Under the pieces are notes generated by a model. The model had not been told where the DNA came from. It saw only the letters and a program-made list of their open reading frames with translations, and made no database searches. Positions 43,950 to 53,858 of a DNA stretch of 64,000 nucleotides are shown piece by piece (position 1 is the first letter of the stretch; each line of letters opens with the position of its first letter). The DNA comes from Lytechinus pictus (lineage: Eukaryota; Echinodermata; Echinoidea; Temnopleuroida; Toxopneustidae). Position numbers and translations under genes: made by a program. The DNA is taken from NCBI RefSeq assembly GCF_037042905.1, contig NC_087249.1, positions 40,197,401 to 40,261,400 on the forward strand. The letters are read 5' to 3'.

Positions 43950-44707
43950 AGGGTTCCAAGCTAGCAAGCAGCTCAGAGGGGCCATCCGTAGGCTCATCTG
44001 AAGGAATAACAGAGGGCGTGTCGGAGCGCCTGATAGTCCCAGGGAATAATGTAACCGGAATAGCTACTTATGTAGAGGCTGCGGCGGGGGATCCAGTTGG
44101 TCCCTTGAACACCCGAATATCAGACCTGGGTGAAGCCATTCTGGAATCAGTTCCAGATGCTCTCCCAGGGCTTGGGTGTGCAAGCGAGATTAAAGAGGTA
44201 GTGGTATGTAGGTTGCAGTCGCGCTCTACTCTCAAGGTCTCAGTTGTTATAGGGGGGCAGCCAGTAAGCGCAGTTGTCGATACCGCAGCCGAGGTGTCCA
44301 TCATCTCGGATAGGCTCCTGCAGTCACTGGACCCCCAGCCCCCTAAACTGAGAGAAGTGATCCTACATGCAGCGGGACGGGATATGAAGATGAGGGGGAC
44401 AATTGTCGGTCCCCTTCCCATAGAGTTTGGGAACCAGACGTTCTCGGAGGAAGTATATGTAGCTCCTATAGCTGATCATATGCTCCTGGGGTTAGATTTC
44501 CTCAGCAAGCGCAAGGCTGCGATTCATCTCCAAGATCCGCATATGCAGTTGGGAGGTCAGAGAATTCCGCTTTGGTATAGTGATGACCCTGGGCGGCAGA
44601 TCGCCCGGGTTCATTTGCACAAGCGAGTAATTGTTCCTCCGAATGCAGTCAAGCGGATCACCGGCATTATAGACCAACGTTTAGGGGATTTCATGTTTAA
44701 CCCTTAG
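43793..44707 (+). CDS. pro: Retropepsin-like protease (pro), -1 frame relative to gag
   Basis: The frame overlaps the 3' end of gag by about 150 bp in the -1 register, so ribosomal frameshifting is the likely route. The listed start is only where this frame is first clearly open; the ATG there is probably unused. The protease core has the catalytic block AVVDTAAEVSIIS (Asp codon at 44279), a hydrophobic middle, and the late motif HMLLGLDFLS. The usual D-T/S-G triplet is D-T-A here. After the core come KRVIVPPNAVKRITGIID and a TAG at 44705. In a normal Pol the reverse transcriptase would follow, but there is none. Homology to retropepsins is clear; activity with DTA is uncertain. Confidence 0.85.
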   Translation: MRRDWPLQEQLSFGPGKQGQGTSFLCRGPGGGKLQRVGGAGQPPAPTARGQIEGSKLASSSEGPSVGSSEGITEGVSERLIVPGNNVTGIATYVEAAAGDPVGPLNTRISDLGEAILESVPDALPGLGCASEIKEVVVCRLQSRSTLKVSVVIGGQPVSAVVDTAAEVSIISDRLLQSLDPQPPKLREVILHAAGRDMKMRGTIVGPLPIEFGNQTFSEEVYVAPIADHMLLGLDFLSKRKAAIHLQDPHMQLGGQRIPLWYSDDPGRQIARVHLHKRVIVPPNAVKRITGIIDQRLGDFMFNP

Positions 44708-44820
44708 GATGGCTTACTGCTCCTAGTTCCCGGTTCGGTTTACAGGGCTGGGAAAACGGAACCTATCTGATAGGTACCTTAAGGTAACCTGCTCTGAGGT
44801 GCTGGGGGAAACTGAAAAAA

Positions 44821-45348
44821 TTGAAGGGAAGGGAGACGGGATCGCTCCCTGTTGAAAAATGGGTTCACCTGGATCGCGTTTCCTCTACCAGATTACAGGC
44901 AAGCAGCCGTACTATCGGGGCTACTGGCAAAGTCCTGATACTGCATCTGCGGGGAGAAGACGGAAAAACTTCCGATGTCCCCTCTAGGATTGTAAGAGAA
45001 GCGACCAGGACGAGGGCCAACAGACATCAGCGGGTTCATATCCACTGTTGTACTCTTGGGCCTCTAGAGGTCGAGGCTTGGGGAGAAACTTTCCCCAATA
45101 CCTACTTTAGCTTCGGCTGCAAGGTGAAGCATTTCACCGGGGAGCAGCTGGATGCATTGAGGAAGGTTCCTCTCTCCAAGTTATTGCTGGAGACTGATTC
45201 TCCATATCTTCCCGTAGGGGGGGTCAGATGTATGACCCCTGCATACATCGGGGAGGTGGGAGAACTTGTCGCCTCAGCTAGGCGCATAGGTTTCCTCACC
45301 CTCATGGAGCGTGCTCGGATTAATCATCTGGCGCTCTATGGGGTGTAG
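44821..45348 (+). CDS. TatD-family nuclease C-terminal domain inside the LTR element
   Basis: The frame shows TatD (TATDN2-like) blocks in order: GKVLILHLRGED, corresponding to the strand with the central metal-binding His, then RVHIHCCTLGPLEVEAW, FPNTYFSFGCKVKHFTG, LDALRKVPLSKLLLETDSPY and LPVGG, ending INHLALYGV. TatD enzymes are TIM-barrel metal-dependent deoxyribonucleases. The later His and the Asp of ETDSPY are kept. The N-terminal half is shortened: only a WVHLDR-like remnant near residue 14 recalls the HxHLD start. No ATG stands at the frame's beginning, so translation probably depends on frameshift or fusion. It occupies the place of reverse transcriptase/integrase. It may be a captured host gene or the 3' end of a longer Pol whose middle was deleted. 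Confidence 0.8.
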   Translation: MKGRETGSLPVEKWVHLDRVSSTRLQASSRTIGATGKVLILHLRGEDGKTSDVPSRIVREATRTRANRHQRVHIHCCTLGPLEVEAWGETFPNTYFSFGCKVKHFTGEQLDALRKVPLSKLLLETDSPYLPVGGVRCMTPAYIGEVGELVASARRIGFLTLMERARINHLALYGV

Positions 45349-46333
45349 TGAGGGTAGGAAAGGGGAATGGAGGAACTTTGTCCTCCATTTTTTACGAAGG
45401 GATTCTGATTCCCTTTGCAGTTTTTGGGGTTAGGTTAGCGCGTTTAGGACCCTACATGTTTTCTGTACAGGAGGAGACCAGCTGGGTCGCCTCCTCTTTG
45501 TGTCTTTTGTGTTCGTTGTCTGTTTTCGTCTATCTCTTTTTTGTATATTTAGGCCATGTAGGAAATGCTTCATGGTCCGCTTTGGAGGGGAGTGTTTTAA
45601 ATGGCCCTTTTCGCATAATGGCAGCGCTGACGCCCCCTTCCTGCACCTGGGGGACCTAGGTTGGGTACTGGTGCTCCAGTTTCTCAACCGAACGGGAATG
45701 CTATGTATTGCACAGCCCGGGTATGAGGGTGCCAAGACAGGGGAGGGCCAGCGGCAGCCCACTGCTATGGGAAAGTGGAGCTTTCTGGGAAGGGGGGACC
45801 CTCCTGGGATATGGGTTTTTGTATGGGTTTTATATTTTTTATATATATACCATTGTTCTATATGTTTTGTATGGGTTTTTTAAGGAACCTCAAAACTTTA
45901 GGTTTTTAGGTGTTATTACGGGTTTTTACCGTTTTCATGTTACGGGTTTTTAAAGTTTAAAGTGTTGAACAAGTTTTTAGCACAGTTGTGCCAAGTGTTT
46001 TGGATAGTTTTGGAGTTTTTATTTATATAAGACACAGGACTTGTTTATGGCTGATTACGGGTATTAAATTATAATTAATTTTTGGGAATGCAGACTTGGG
46101 ACAACACAATGCTGCATAAGTACTTTTTGCCAAATTTTAAGGAGCATTGTGTACATAAAAGACCAAAGGGAATTTTGAAATGGGCTTGTATTTACTCATG
46201 CCCAGCTGGGGGATAAGGTCTCCTGGTTGGGGAGCCTAGGGAGTGGAAAATTTTTTCCTCCCTTTGTCTGGTTTGGATAGCGTCCATTTGGGTTGGAAAC
46301 TCGAGGGACCGAGTTTTATAGAACGGGGGGGAC
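45349..46333 (+). other. 3' untranslated region of the LTR retrotransposon
   Basis: It is G/T-rich with no conserved frame; several open frames of 100-130 codons have no motif. It ends in the purine run GAACGGGGGGGA before the 3' LTR, a polypurine-tract candidate. Confidence 0.6.
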
Positions 46334-46569
46334 TGTTGTAGTAAGTCACCCCACCCCCCATATAGGTCTTCCACCGGGAGATGGCGCTGGACCCCTTTTA
46401 GACGCTGGAGGACGTTGGATCCCTTGGATCATTGTATTTGAAGCTGAACTCACACGGAATAGACAGGAACTAGGACATCACTCCAGGAAAATACTGGTTA
46501 GTGACTTATTCCTTATATTCTAGCTTCAGGTATCAACCTAGTGGTCAAGCTGGGGGCGCGACCGCTACA
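46334..46569 (+). repeat. 3' LTR, intact, 236 bp
   Basis: It begins TGTTGTAGTAAG and ends CGCTACA. It serves as the uninterrupted template that explains the three pieces of the 5' LTR. Confidence 0.9.
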
Positions 46570-47004
46570 ACACTTTAAGGTAAATGCCAGTTGTGGTAAC
46601 GATATCAAAATGAGTTCGTACAGAATCCAATGAAATGACCACCAAAGTGTCTGTCTATATTTATAAATAATATACCGTATGTGCCAAAGGATTCTGGAAG
46701 AAATTGTGCAATTGCTGCGAAATAAGCAAAAAAAGCACAGGATTCGGATTTCGGGTCAACTCGAGCCAAGGCAAGCGTCGGGCCGACATTAATCAGAGCA
46801 ATAATAACTGTCCCACGTGCTCTTATCTGTGTTGGTGATCTTCAGTTTGAACATTTTTCAGTGTAGATTTCAAGATTTCACAAAGTTCAGTTTATGTAAC
46901 TGTACCAGATCTACATGTACTATGACTCTATGTAGATCCTCGATGACATACCGTACTGACAATTTTTTAAATCCTAAATCTACCGGGGTATTTTGATTCT
47001 TGTC

Positions 47005-47755
47005 ATTCCCGGGGGGGGGGGGGGGGTATTATTGCCCCCCCCCCCTTATAAGATCTCGGCCGTGGATTGCACGATCACAACGAAAATTTGCATGATGGTA
47101 GAGAATGACGTAATCTACGTAGTTGCATTGGTAAATTTCACTGAATTCATATTTTTTTATTTTATATGAATTAATTATGCTAATTTATTCATGAAATCAT
47201 ACTTTTTGCTCTGATTCACTAAATAAAGCTCCTAGAATGCTATTTTTGGGGTGAAAATATTCTTTATAGCATTCCTAACAATTGTGAATGAAAACAAATC
47301 TGGTACCAAGACCGATTTCTTATGTATTTTTTTTTTTTTTAAATCATGTAGCCTATTTCTTTGTTTTTTTACATTTTGTTTTTTATTGTATTTTCGATGG
47401 AAATCGTTCTAGACTTAATTCTAATCATAAACAAGGCAAAATTAATTAAGTTTAATCAGTAAAAGTAGAAATAATGATAAATTTATGAATTTTGGCTAAA
47501 TACACAATTTGCATTGGATTTGTACATGAAATCATGTTTATGAGCAATTTTGGGTCTGACATGCACTTACATAATGTTGCGTAATGTCGTAACCGCGTAC
47601 CCGGGCGTCACAAATTTGGTCTCAAAATTTGCGCGAGACTTGAAAGTAAAAAGTCAGTGAGCGGCGCGATCAAATTTTTTTGCGCGACAGCGTAGTGATG
47701 AAATTTGTTGAGGGGGGGGGGTCAAATTGACCCCCCCCCCCCAGTTTAATAAGGG
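47005..47755. mobile_element. Repeat bounded by G-run/C-run hairpins
   Basis: One hairpin lies at each end: a G run, TATTATTG, a C run at 47010-47045, and a G run, TCAAATTGA, a C run at 47711-47745. The body is A/T-rich. Scraps of the same family occur at 11240 and 14499. Confidence 0.5.
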
Positions 47756-47856
47756 TTAAGGCCGTCACATGAAATGCCCTATATTCATTATTTTTCTACC
47801 AAAAGCACCATTTTGAGTAAGATTTTTAATGAATAGATCTGTTTGACATTTCAGGA

Positions 47857-48040
47857 GAAAGAGAGGGAGACACAAACCACCTGTCTCGGTGTCACACATG
47901 AGGAGTTGAGGAGGAGATGAAGTCAGTGAATATGACCTGGCCTGGGGGAGTTTCCAGAAGAAGGCCCAGAATCGCTGGATGCCAGGAGTGGAGATCCTTC
48001 GTTGCTGCCCTACATGATAGGAGGCATCGGGCAGTAGGTA
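47857..48040 (+). pseudogene. Relic resembling the C-terminus of a LINE or other retroelement protein
   Basis: Across frames the segment gives THEELRR, MKSVNMTWPG and WRSFVAALHDRRHRA, reminiscent of the TWGEAQ..AQNRQQWRSLVAALCATRHE tail common in LINE polyproteins. An in-frame TGA and shifts break it. An AG precedes it and a GTAAGT follows, probably by chance. Confidence 0.4.
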
Positions 48041-49430
48041 AGTTAGAAGGCTATTTCAGATGTAAAGCCTTTTTTTTGGGGGGGGGGATCATTGGGAATC
48101 TCTATTATCAGAATCACACAGATTTGGGTGTGCACAAACTCGGGGCACCTTATAATCTGTTAATGGTCCTGACTGTACTTCGAGGACTCTGTGATATTTT
48201 TTCATTGTATTTTCATTCATGGAGCCTAGACAAGTCTCTGTTGCCTGTAGAACTTTGTACACTAAGATGGATTTCCCTAGAAAATCCACCCTTCCCACAA
48301 TAATTTTGGGGCAAACATTTAATTTGTCCAATTTGTAAGCTTTTGTACTCTAAATGCATACAAAGGCTTAAAAAATGTTAATTGTTGGAAGGTAAAAATT
48401 TTGAAGGATCACTTTCTTACAATTCCCACGCTATATAACGCAATGACATGAACTTTAACTCGAGTGACGTACGTATGCAAGAAATACAGAATTGGTGCAC
48501 ATGCATAGCTGATTGATTCATTGTGCTAGTACTGGTACTAGATCGGTTTGGACGTTCTAATTTCAATGACAAGTTTAGATGGTAAATTGGCGCTAATAAA
48601 ATTTTGCATTGGTCGATCTCGCGATGCCAGAAAACTAATTCCACCTCAAAATTTGTCAGATTTTTTTTGCAAAATATATATTGAATTGATCCTTGACCTG
48701 AATTTAAGCCAAATCAGGCATAGGGAATGGCTGTATTTCAGCCTCGAAGTTTGAATTCTTGGTCCTGACAGTCCTGGTTACCCCATAACCATTTAAAACA
48801 CATAAAAAAGGCATGAATTAAAATTGTAATTATAAAAAAATAATATGTTTTATGTGTCAAATAAATTGATTCTAAAATTTCCTTCCTTATACAGAGATGG
48901 TTAAAGGTCTTGAGGGCATCATGCCCCCCCCCCCGACTTGACTTAACATGTTAATATTTGAAGTATAAAATATGTAACAAACCCCACATCGTTTTTTAAT
49001 CATTTAAAATAAATTGGAAATTAATATTGAAACCATCTAGTTTTTAATGAAGATTAATAAATAGTTTATGTAGAAAAAGTTTTTATGTTTCTCCTCTTCT
49101 GTTATTTTTGCAGATGCTGTAATTTGAAACGGAAGGTGTCCTGCCAATAAATTTTCAGCCCACCTGAACTGCCTTGCCTGCCTGCACCCAGTCATCTGTT
49201 CCTGAGCATTTTCATTTTCCTCTATTTTTCATCATCGTTTGTTTCGGCCTGTATGAAGTGAATTTCACATTGATTGGTGGAGCTGCTAAGTTGGCATTAC
49301 AGGGCCACGCCGGGGTATGATCCTTTGGGTTGAACATCATGACTGCTAGTTGGTCGGCAAAGGTGATGGGATCGATCAATGTCACATGGAGTAAGATCGA
49401 TACCAATCTGCTTTGCTACATTTCGAACAA
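48041..49430. other. Interior of the large element, nothing recognised
   Basis: A/T-rich DNA without coding signal or repeat structure visible by eye. Confidence 0.5.
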
Positions 49431-49432
49431 TC

Positions 49433-49828
49433 TTATACGGATACGGATATTATTGCGACAGGAGTACTGCTCGATGTGGTCAAGCCTATTTGACAAAGCA
49501 TTATGGTGTTAGTCATGTTATCAGAAACCGATTTTTCAAAATCACGGAGTTGCTTCAATTTAGTATCGATAGATATTTCAAGAACGTGTAGACTAGTGAG
49601 CTTTTCATCAAGAATTTCACGCAATTTATTTTCGCGCTTATCCATGTCATCATTGAGTTTTTGTCTCTCGCGTTCCATTGCCACGGCCACCACTCTTTGA
49701 ACGACTGTATCAATATGATCTAGGTATGCTGGGCTTTGTTTAGATCCAGTTAATGATGAAGCAGAGGATTGTGTACATGCGTTAGCCGAGTGCAAGCGGC
49801 CTCTTGATCTGGTGGATATCTTAGACAT
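49433..49828 (-). CDS. Coiled-coil ORF, 131 aa, possible retroelement ORF1 start
   Basis: The ATG-started frame reads MSKISTRSRGRLHSANACT, then a charged helix (MERERQKLNDDMDKRENKL and REILDEKLTSLHVLEISIDT). A basic, serine-rich start followed by a coiled coil resembles the N-terminal part of some LINE ORF1 proteins. Codon pattern looks non-random over about 110 codons. The frame degenerates after SDNMTNTI. I cannot name a family. Confidence 0.4.
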   Translation of the reverse strand: MSKISTRSRGRLHSANACTQSSASSLTGSKQSPAYLDHIDTVVQRVVAVAMERERQKLNDDMDKRENKLREILDEKLTSLHVLEISIDTKLKQLRDFEKSVSDNMTNTIMLCQIGLTTSSSTPVAIISVSV

Positions 49829-50915
49829 GTTAGAGATTACGTAATGATATAATTGAAAAGTGGGATGGGCTGTGCATCTGCCAACTCACCAGTCAACCAA
49901 TTAGAGACGGCCTTCCAAAGTGACACAGCACGAAAATATCAATATGGGACTGGTCTAGTCAACACATAGATCCTGAAAAAACCATGGAGACCGCAGACGC
50001 AAAATGACTTCCATACATAAAGATATGATGCACAATCTCCAGTAGGTTCAAAACACTGAACACATGCTATGCTGATACACAGACTATCATAAGAACTTTA
50101 TCAAGCAAAGGAAATCTGGTATGAAATCTCTCAGCTCACATAAAAAGCCTACGTAGCTACATGTAGGGAAGAAAATGCGTAATTGCTGAGAAATGAGCAA
50201 AATAAGCATGTAATTCTATCAAATGTCAGGTATTTTTCGAATCGATTATAATACACTGTCCCACATATGCTTTTCTGTGTTTACAGCGATTTTAAGTTTA
50301 AAAATTCATGATTTTACAAAGATACAAGTTTACATTAATGTAGCAGATGTAGATTATGTACAATATATTGACAATTAACTTTGATTTTATAGATTTTCTC
50401 AAGAAATAATTGTTTGCTGCAACTACTGTCTTTTCCTTCTAAGTGATAGTGTAATACAACAGTTCCACAAACTATTTTAATCAGACTTATTGATGCATGA
50501 TTCTTTCACCCAAATGCAAGCTTCCATAAATCCTGAAAACTTTGCAACTCAGGTATTTTTTTTTTTTACATACAGTATATTTTTTCCTACATTACATAGT
50601 TGCCTTAAGTTAATAGCGCACCTCTAGTAGTAACTATCTTAAAATGAGTTGGAACAGAATCCAACAGAATTACCAGCAAAGTGTATGTATATATAAAAGA
50701 TGTGTGCCAAAAAGCTCGGGAAGAAAATGTGTAATTGCTGAGAAATGAGCAAAATAAGCATGTAATTCTATCAAATGTCGGGTATTTTTCAAATCAATCA
50801 TAATACACTGTCCTGTCCCACATATGCTTTTCTGTGTTAGTGATCATCAGAATTATTGATTTTAAGATCAAAATTCATGATTTTACAAAGATACAAGTTA
50901 AAATTAATTTACCAG

Positions 50916-51192
50916 GGCCCCGTCTTACAAAGAGTTATGATTGATGCGATCAATCGCAACTATGGACGGTCAGCAACGTTAACATCTATTAAGCATGTTT
51001 GTTCAAAATATTTTCTAGCTACATGTATGATGTATGTTCATGCATTCATTGTTTTCTCAAAAATTCGCTGCGTTTCTCTTTGCATACAAAGGACATTGTG
51101 CAAATTTTTTGTAGAAAAAAATTATGACACTGATGGATTTCCATAGAGTTATGATTGATCGGATCAATCGTAACTCTTTGTAAGACAGGGCC
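50916..51192. mobile_element. Hairpin element with 3-bp (CAG) duplication and visible empty site
   Basis: The ends GGCCCCGTCTTACAAAGAG and CTCTTTGTAAGACAGGGCC are inverse-related, with inner arms TTATGATTGATGCGATCAAT. CAG flanks both sides (50913-50915, 51193-51195). The sister repeat copy at about 50335-50355 lacks the element (GTAGCAGATGTAG), showing the empty target. PIF/Harbinger-like. Confidence 0.8.
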
Positions 51193-51571
51193 CAGATCTA
51201 GATTATGTACAATATTTTGACAATTAACCTTAATTTAAAAGACTTTCCGAAGAAAAAATTGTTTGCTGCAACTACTGTCTTTTACCCCTGGCCCTAAGTG
51301 ATAGTGTAATACAACCCAAACATTTCATAAGAATTAATGTACATGTATGATTCTTTCACCCAAATGCGAGCTTCCATAAATCCTGAAACTATTCCAACTC
51401 GGGTATTTTTTTTTTACATACAGTATATTTTTACCTACATTACATAGTTGTCTAAAGTTGAAGGTATATTTAATTACAATTTCAACGAAAAGCTTTATTC
51501 TTGGAGATCATTATGCCTCTGTTATGTATTAATGTGTATTTATACATGTACAATTGTATGTATTGGTATAA

Positions 51572-52415
51572 CCATGGACCTATTACGAATGGACATTCAA
51601 CGAATCCACTCCTTTGACACAGAGACCGTCGCCGCTAATCCTTTTATAAACAGAGCGCTGGCAGCTGACACCCATCAAGCCGGTCGTAAAACATGCTCTC
51701 ACTGATTGACAGCGGAAATCAATTGTACGCTGCTCCTACCCATTGCGATGTTGTTCGTTCACTTTATCAAAAGCAACGCACAGCAGCGAACGTTAGCGCT
51801 ATGAAAATGATAGCAGAAACAAGAAAACAGGCGTGCATAAACGTATTTTTTACGTACATCGCTAACAACCGGAAATGAAATGCATTGACATCACCTTGCA
51901 GATCCGTATATCTACGGCAAAAAAGCAGTTGAAATTCGACGAAAAAATATGCGGAAAAACGTTAAAATCTCAGCTTTTTCGGACAGTATCGATGTCGATA
52001 GTAGCGCTTACCTTCGGTCAGAAGTTGATTTTCATTTGGGCATAAAATTCCACAGGATTGATGAAATTTAACGGGATTTTTTTTGATGGACAGACGACAA
52101 TCGCACATTATAGAGAGCCTAAAATAATGTACTGAAAAACCGGATATGAATTGCGCATTGCATTCTAGGTAATGTAAGGACTTTCCCTATTGGCAATCGG
52201 GGCTACAACATGACCGTCTTTGGTCGAAAGAGGGCCAGTGATCGATCGGTGACGATCATCGGGCGAAAGGAGCTTGTGTAAACAATCACCCCGGGTGGTC
52301 GTTGTAAAAACCGCGTAAAGAGAAAGTTAAGGGTTAGACAGCAATTTTGACAGCTGGAAACAGGTGGTGGTCATAAAATGCTCTCGTTGAATGTCCATTC
52401 GTAATAGGTCCATGG
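51572..52415. mobile_element. Inverted-repeat element, 844 bp, with TATAA flanks
   Basis: The ends CCATGGACCTATTACGAATG, continuing GACATTCAACGA, are perfect inverses over about 32 bp. TATAA lies on both sides (51567-51571, 52416-52420). The interior is unusually rich in CpG and GATC/CGAT words. No coding frame; family not recognised. Confidence 0.8.
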
Positions 52416-52420
52416 TATAA

Positions 52421-52845
52421 CAAACATTGTAATTTCATTCCTTTGACTCTAATACTGCATTTTTATAGAAAAGTGTTTTTTTTTTTCAATCTATTTAGAG
52501 TTTTCAACATTTTGTATTCATTTTTTTTTTGCTGGTAATATGTTATGCAACTTTTATTTATTAATAGAATATTTGCCACGATTTCGTAATTGAAATGCGT
52601 ACATGTATTTGATTTCGTTTTCCATTTTTGTATATATTCTTTTTCGGGGGGGGGGGGTCATGTTCTTGAGACCGAGACAAGTTATGCAAGGCCCTGGCAT
52701 GGAGGATCATTATATTACTGGGAATGCTGGACATTGTCAGACCACCTCAGTATTCACCAAATATAGATAATCCTCAATGACAAGGTCTTTGAAGTGATGT
52801 GTGTATGTACATTGCATGTAGAATTTAATGTTTAGGTCATTATCA
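52421..52845. other. Spacer in the large element
   Basis: T-rich DNA with a G run at about 52645-52658. Nothing else is seen. Confidence 0.5.
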
Positions 52846-53420
52846 CGTCAGAATACGTTAAGATATCATAGTTGACTCCAAAAGACGTCATATTCATTTC
52901 AATATGCGACGTCAATATGACGTCTATTACTAGTCAGCAATATGTTGCAAAGTCGTCATTCAGACGTCGTAGTTGACTTATACAGACGTCATAATTACAT
53001 CAATATGACGTCTGAAACTGGTCAGGAATACGTCGCAAAGTTGTCATTAAGACGTCGTAGATGACTTTTAAAGACGTCATAATTACATCAATATGACGTC
53101 TAAAACCGGTCAGGAACACGTTGCACGGATGTCATTAAGACGTCGTTGTTGACTCTCGAAGACGTCATAATCACGTCAATACACGACGTCAATCTGACCC
53201 TTGATACTGGTCAGGAAAACGTTGTAAAAATGTTGCTAAGACGTCATTAAGACGTCGTAGTCACTCTTGGAGACGTCATAATGACGTCAATATACGACGT
53301 CATAATGACGTTATTCGCGGGTGCAAGATCCCGTCAATAAGACGTCATGTTACGACGTCAAAATGACGTGACACTCGTCGTTAAACTGACGTAATTATGA
53401 CGTCATTTTTACCAGTTTCT
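52846..53420. repeat. Tandem array, period about 105 bp, with TGACGTC words (right arm)
   Basis: Units share AAGACGTCGTAGTTGAC, AGACGTCATAATTACATCAA, TATGACGTCT and CTGGTCAGGAA blocks, about five times. The last 150 bp become plain TGACGTCA-rich DNA up to the terminus. Confidence 0.75.
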
Positions 53421-53858
53421 GCTATCAGGGTAATATAGTAAAGTTCACAAAGCAAAATGCTGAAAATTTCATCAAAAATCGGATATTTTTTTTTTTTTTT
53501 GTCCTCATCAGAGGTATTTATTACATTAAAATCAATAATCAAACACATACAATATATACAATTAGTTTCATATTTCACAACCTTTTGATTTCATTATACT
53601 GTTTTTCTGATATTTTTATCATGTTACTCTTTTACATTGAAATCAATAAACAAACACAAACAATATATACAATTAGTTTCACATTTCACAGGCTTTTGAT
53701 TTCGTTGTACTGTTTTTCTGTTAGTTTTATCTTATTACTCTTTTCAAGAAATCTTAAATTAATGACTAATTCTCTCTTGAAATCTGACAACATAGAAAAA
53801 TAGCTGAATTTTTTTTTTCAAAAATCGGATATAAAAGTTATTGAATTTTTAAGATTTC

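Larger units (their letters stand above)
26382..46569 (+). mobile_element. LTR retrotransposon (gag-pro-TatD), with two transposons in its 5' LTR
   Basis: Two LTRs in direct orientation begin TGTTGTAGTAAGTCACCCCA and end GCGCGACCGCTACA. The flanks are ACAC (26378-26381 and 46570-46573), a 4-bp target duplication. After the 5' LTR comes TGGCGCTGCGAG, a TGG-starting primer-binding-site candidate; before the 3' LTR is a purine run (46321-46332). Without its insertions the element is about 6.6 kb. It encodes Gag and a retropepsin and then a TatD nuclease fragment. No reverse transcriptase, RNase H or integrase is visible. The gag type suggests a Ty3/Gypsy-like origin. The two LTRs differ by about 4 bp as far as I can read, so insertion is recent. 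Confidence 0.88.
46570..51470. repeat. Three diverged copies of a roughly 0.5-kb unit in the large element
   Basis: Copy 1 is 46590-46990, copy 2 about 50160-50625 and copy 3 about 50640-51470. Shared blocks are AAAATGAGTT, GTGTAATTGCTGAGAAATGA, ATAAGCATGTAATTCTATCA and TGTTTGCTGCAACTACTGTC. Copies 2 and 3 are close; copy 3 carries a 277-bp insertion. Copy 1 is more diverged and separated by later insertions. Confidence 0.7.
25099..53430. mobile_element. Large inverted-repeat element with TGACGTCA arrays at both ends
   Basis: The left end CCCTGATAGCAGACACGG and the right end (inverse of CCCTGATAGCAGAAACTGG) form terminal inverted repeats, flanked by TA on both sides (25097-25098, 53431-53432). 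Both ends run inward into arrays full of TGACGTCA and ACGTC words. The span is 28.3 kb, but about 20.2 kb of it is a later LTR retrotransposon, so the element itself was about 8.1 kb. No transposase is recognisable. A possible first exon lies at 26113. TA is the target of Tc1/mariner and several other groups; the family is unassigned. Confidence 0.7.

Noticed and set aside
45348-45953. Frames of 103-127 codons after the TatD block
   Set aside because: No reverse transcriptase, integrase or envelope motif; composition-driven open frames in the 3' UTR.
25099-53430. Polinton/Maverick or other giant virus-like transposon of 28 kb
   Set aside because: No polymerase B, integrase, ATPase or capsid frames; most of the length is a nested retrotransposon.
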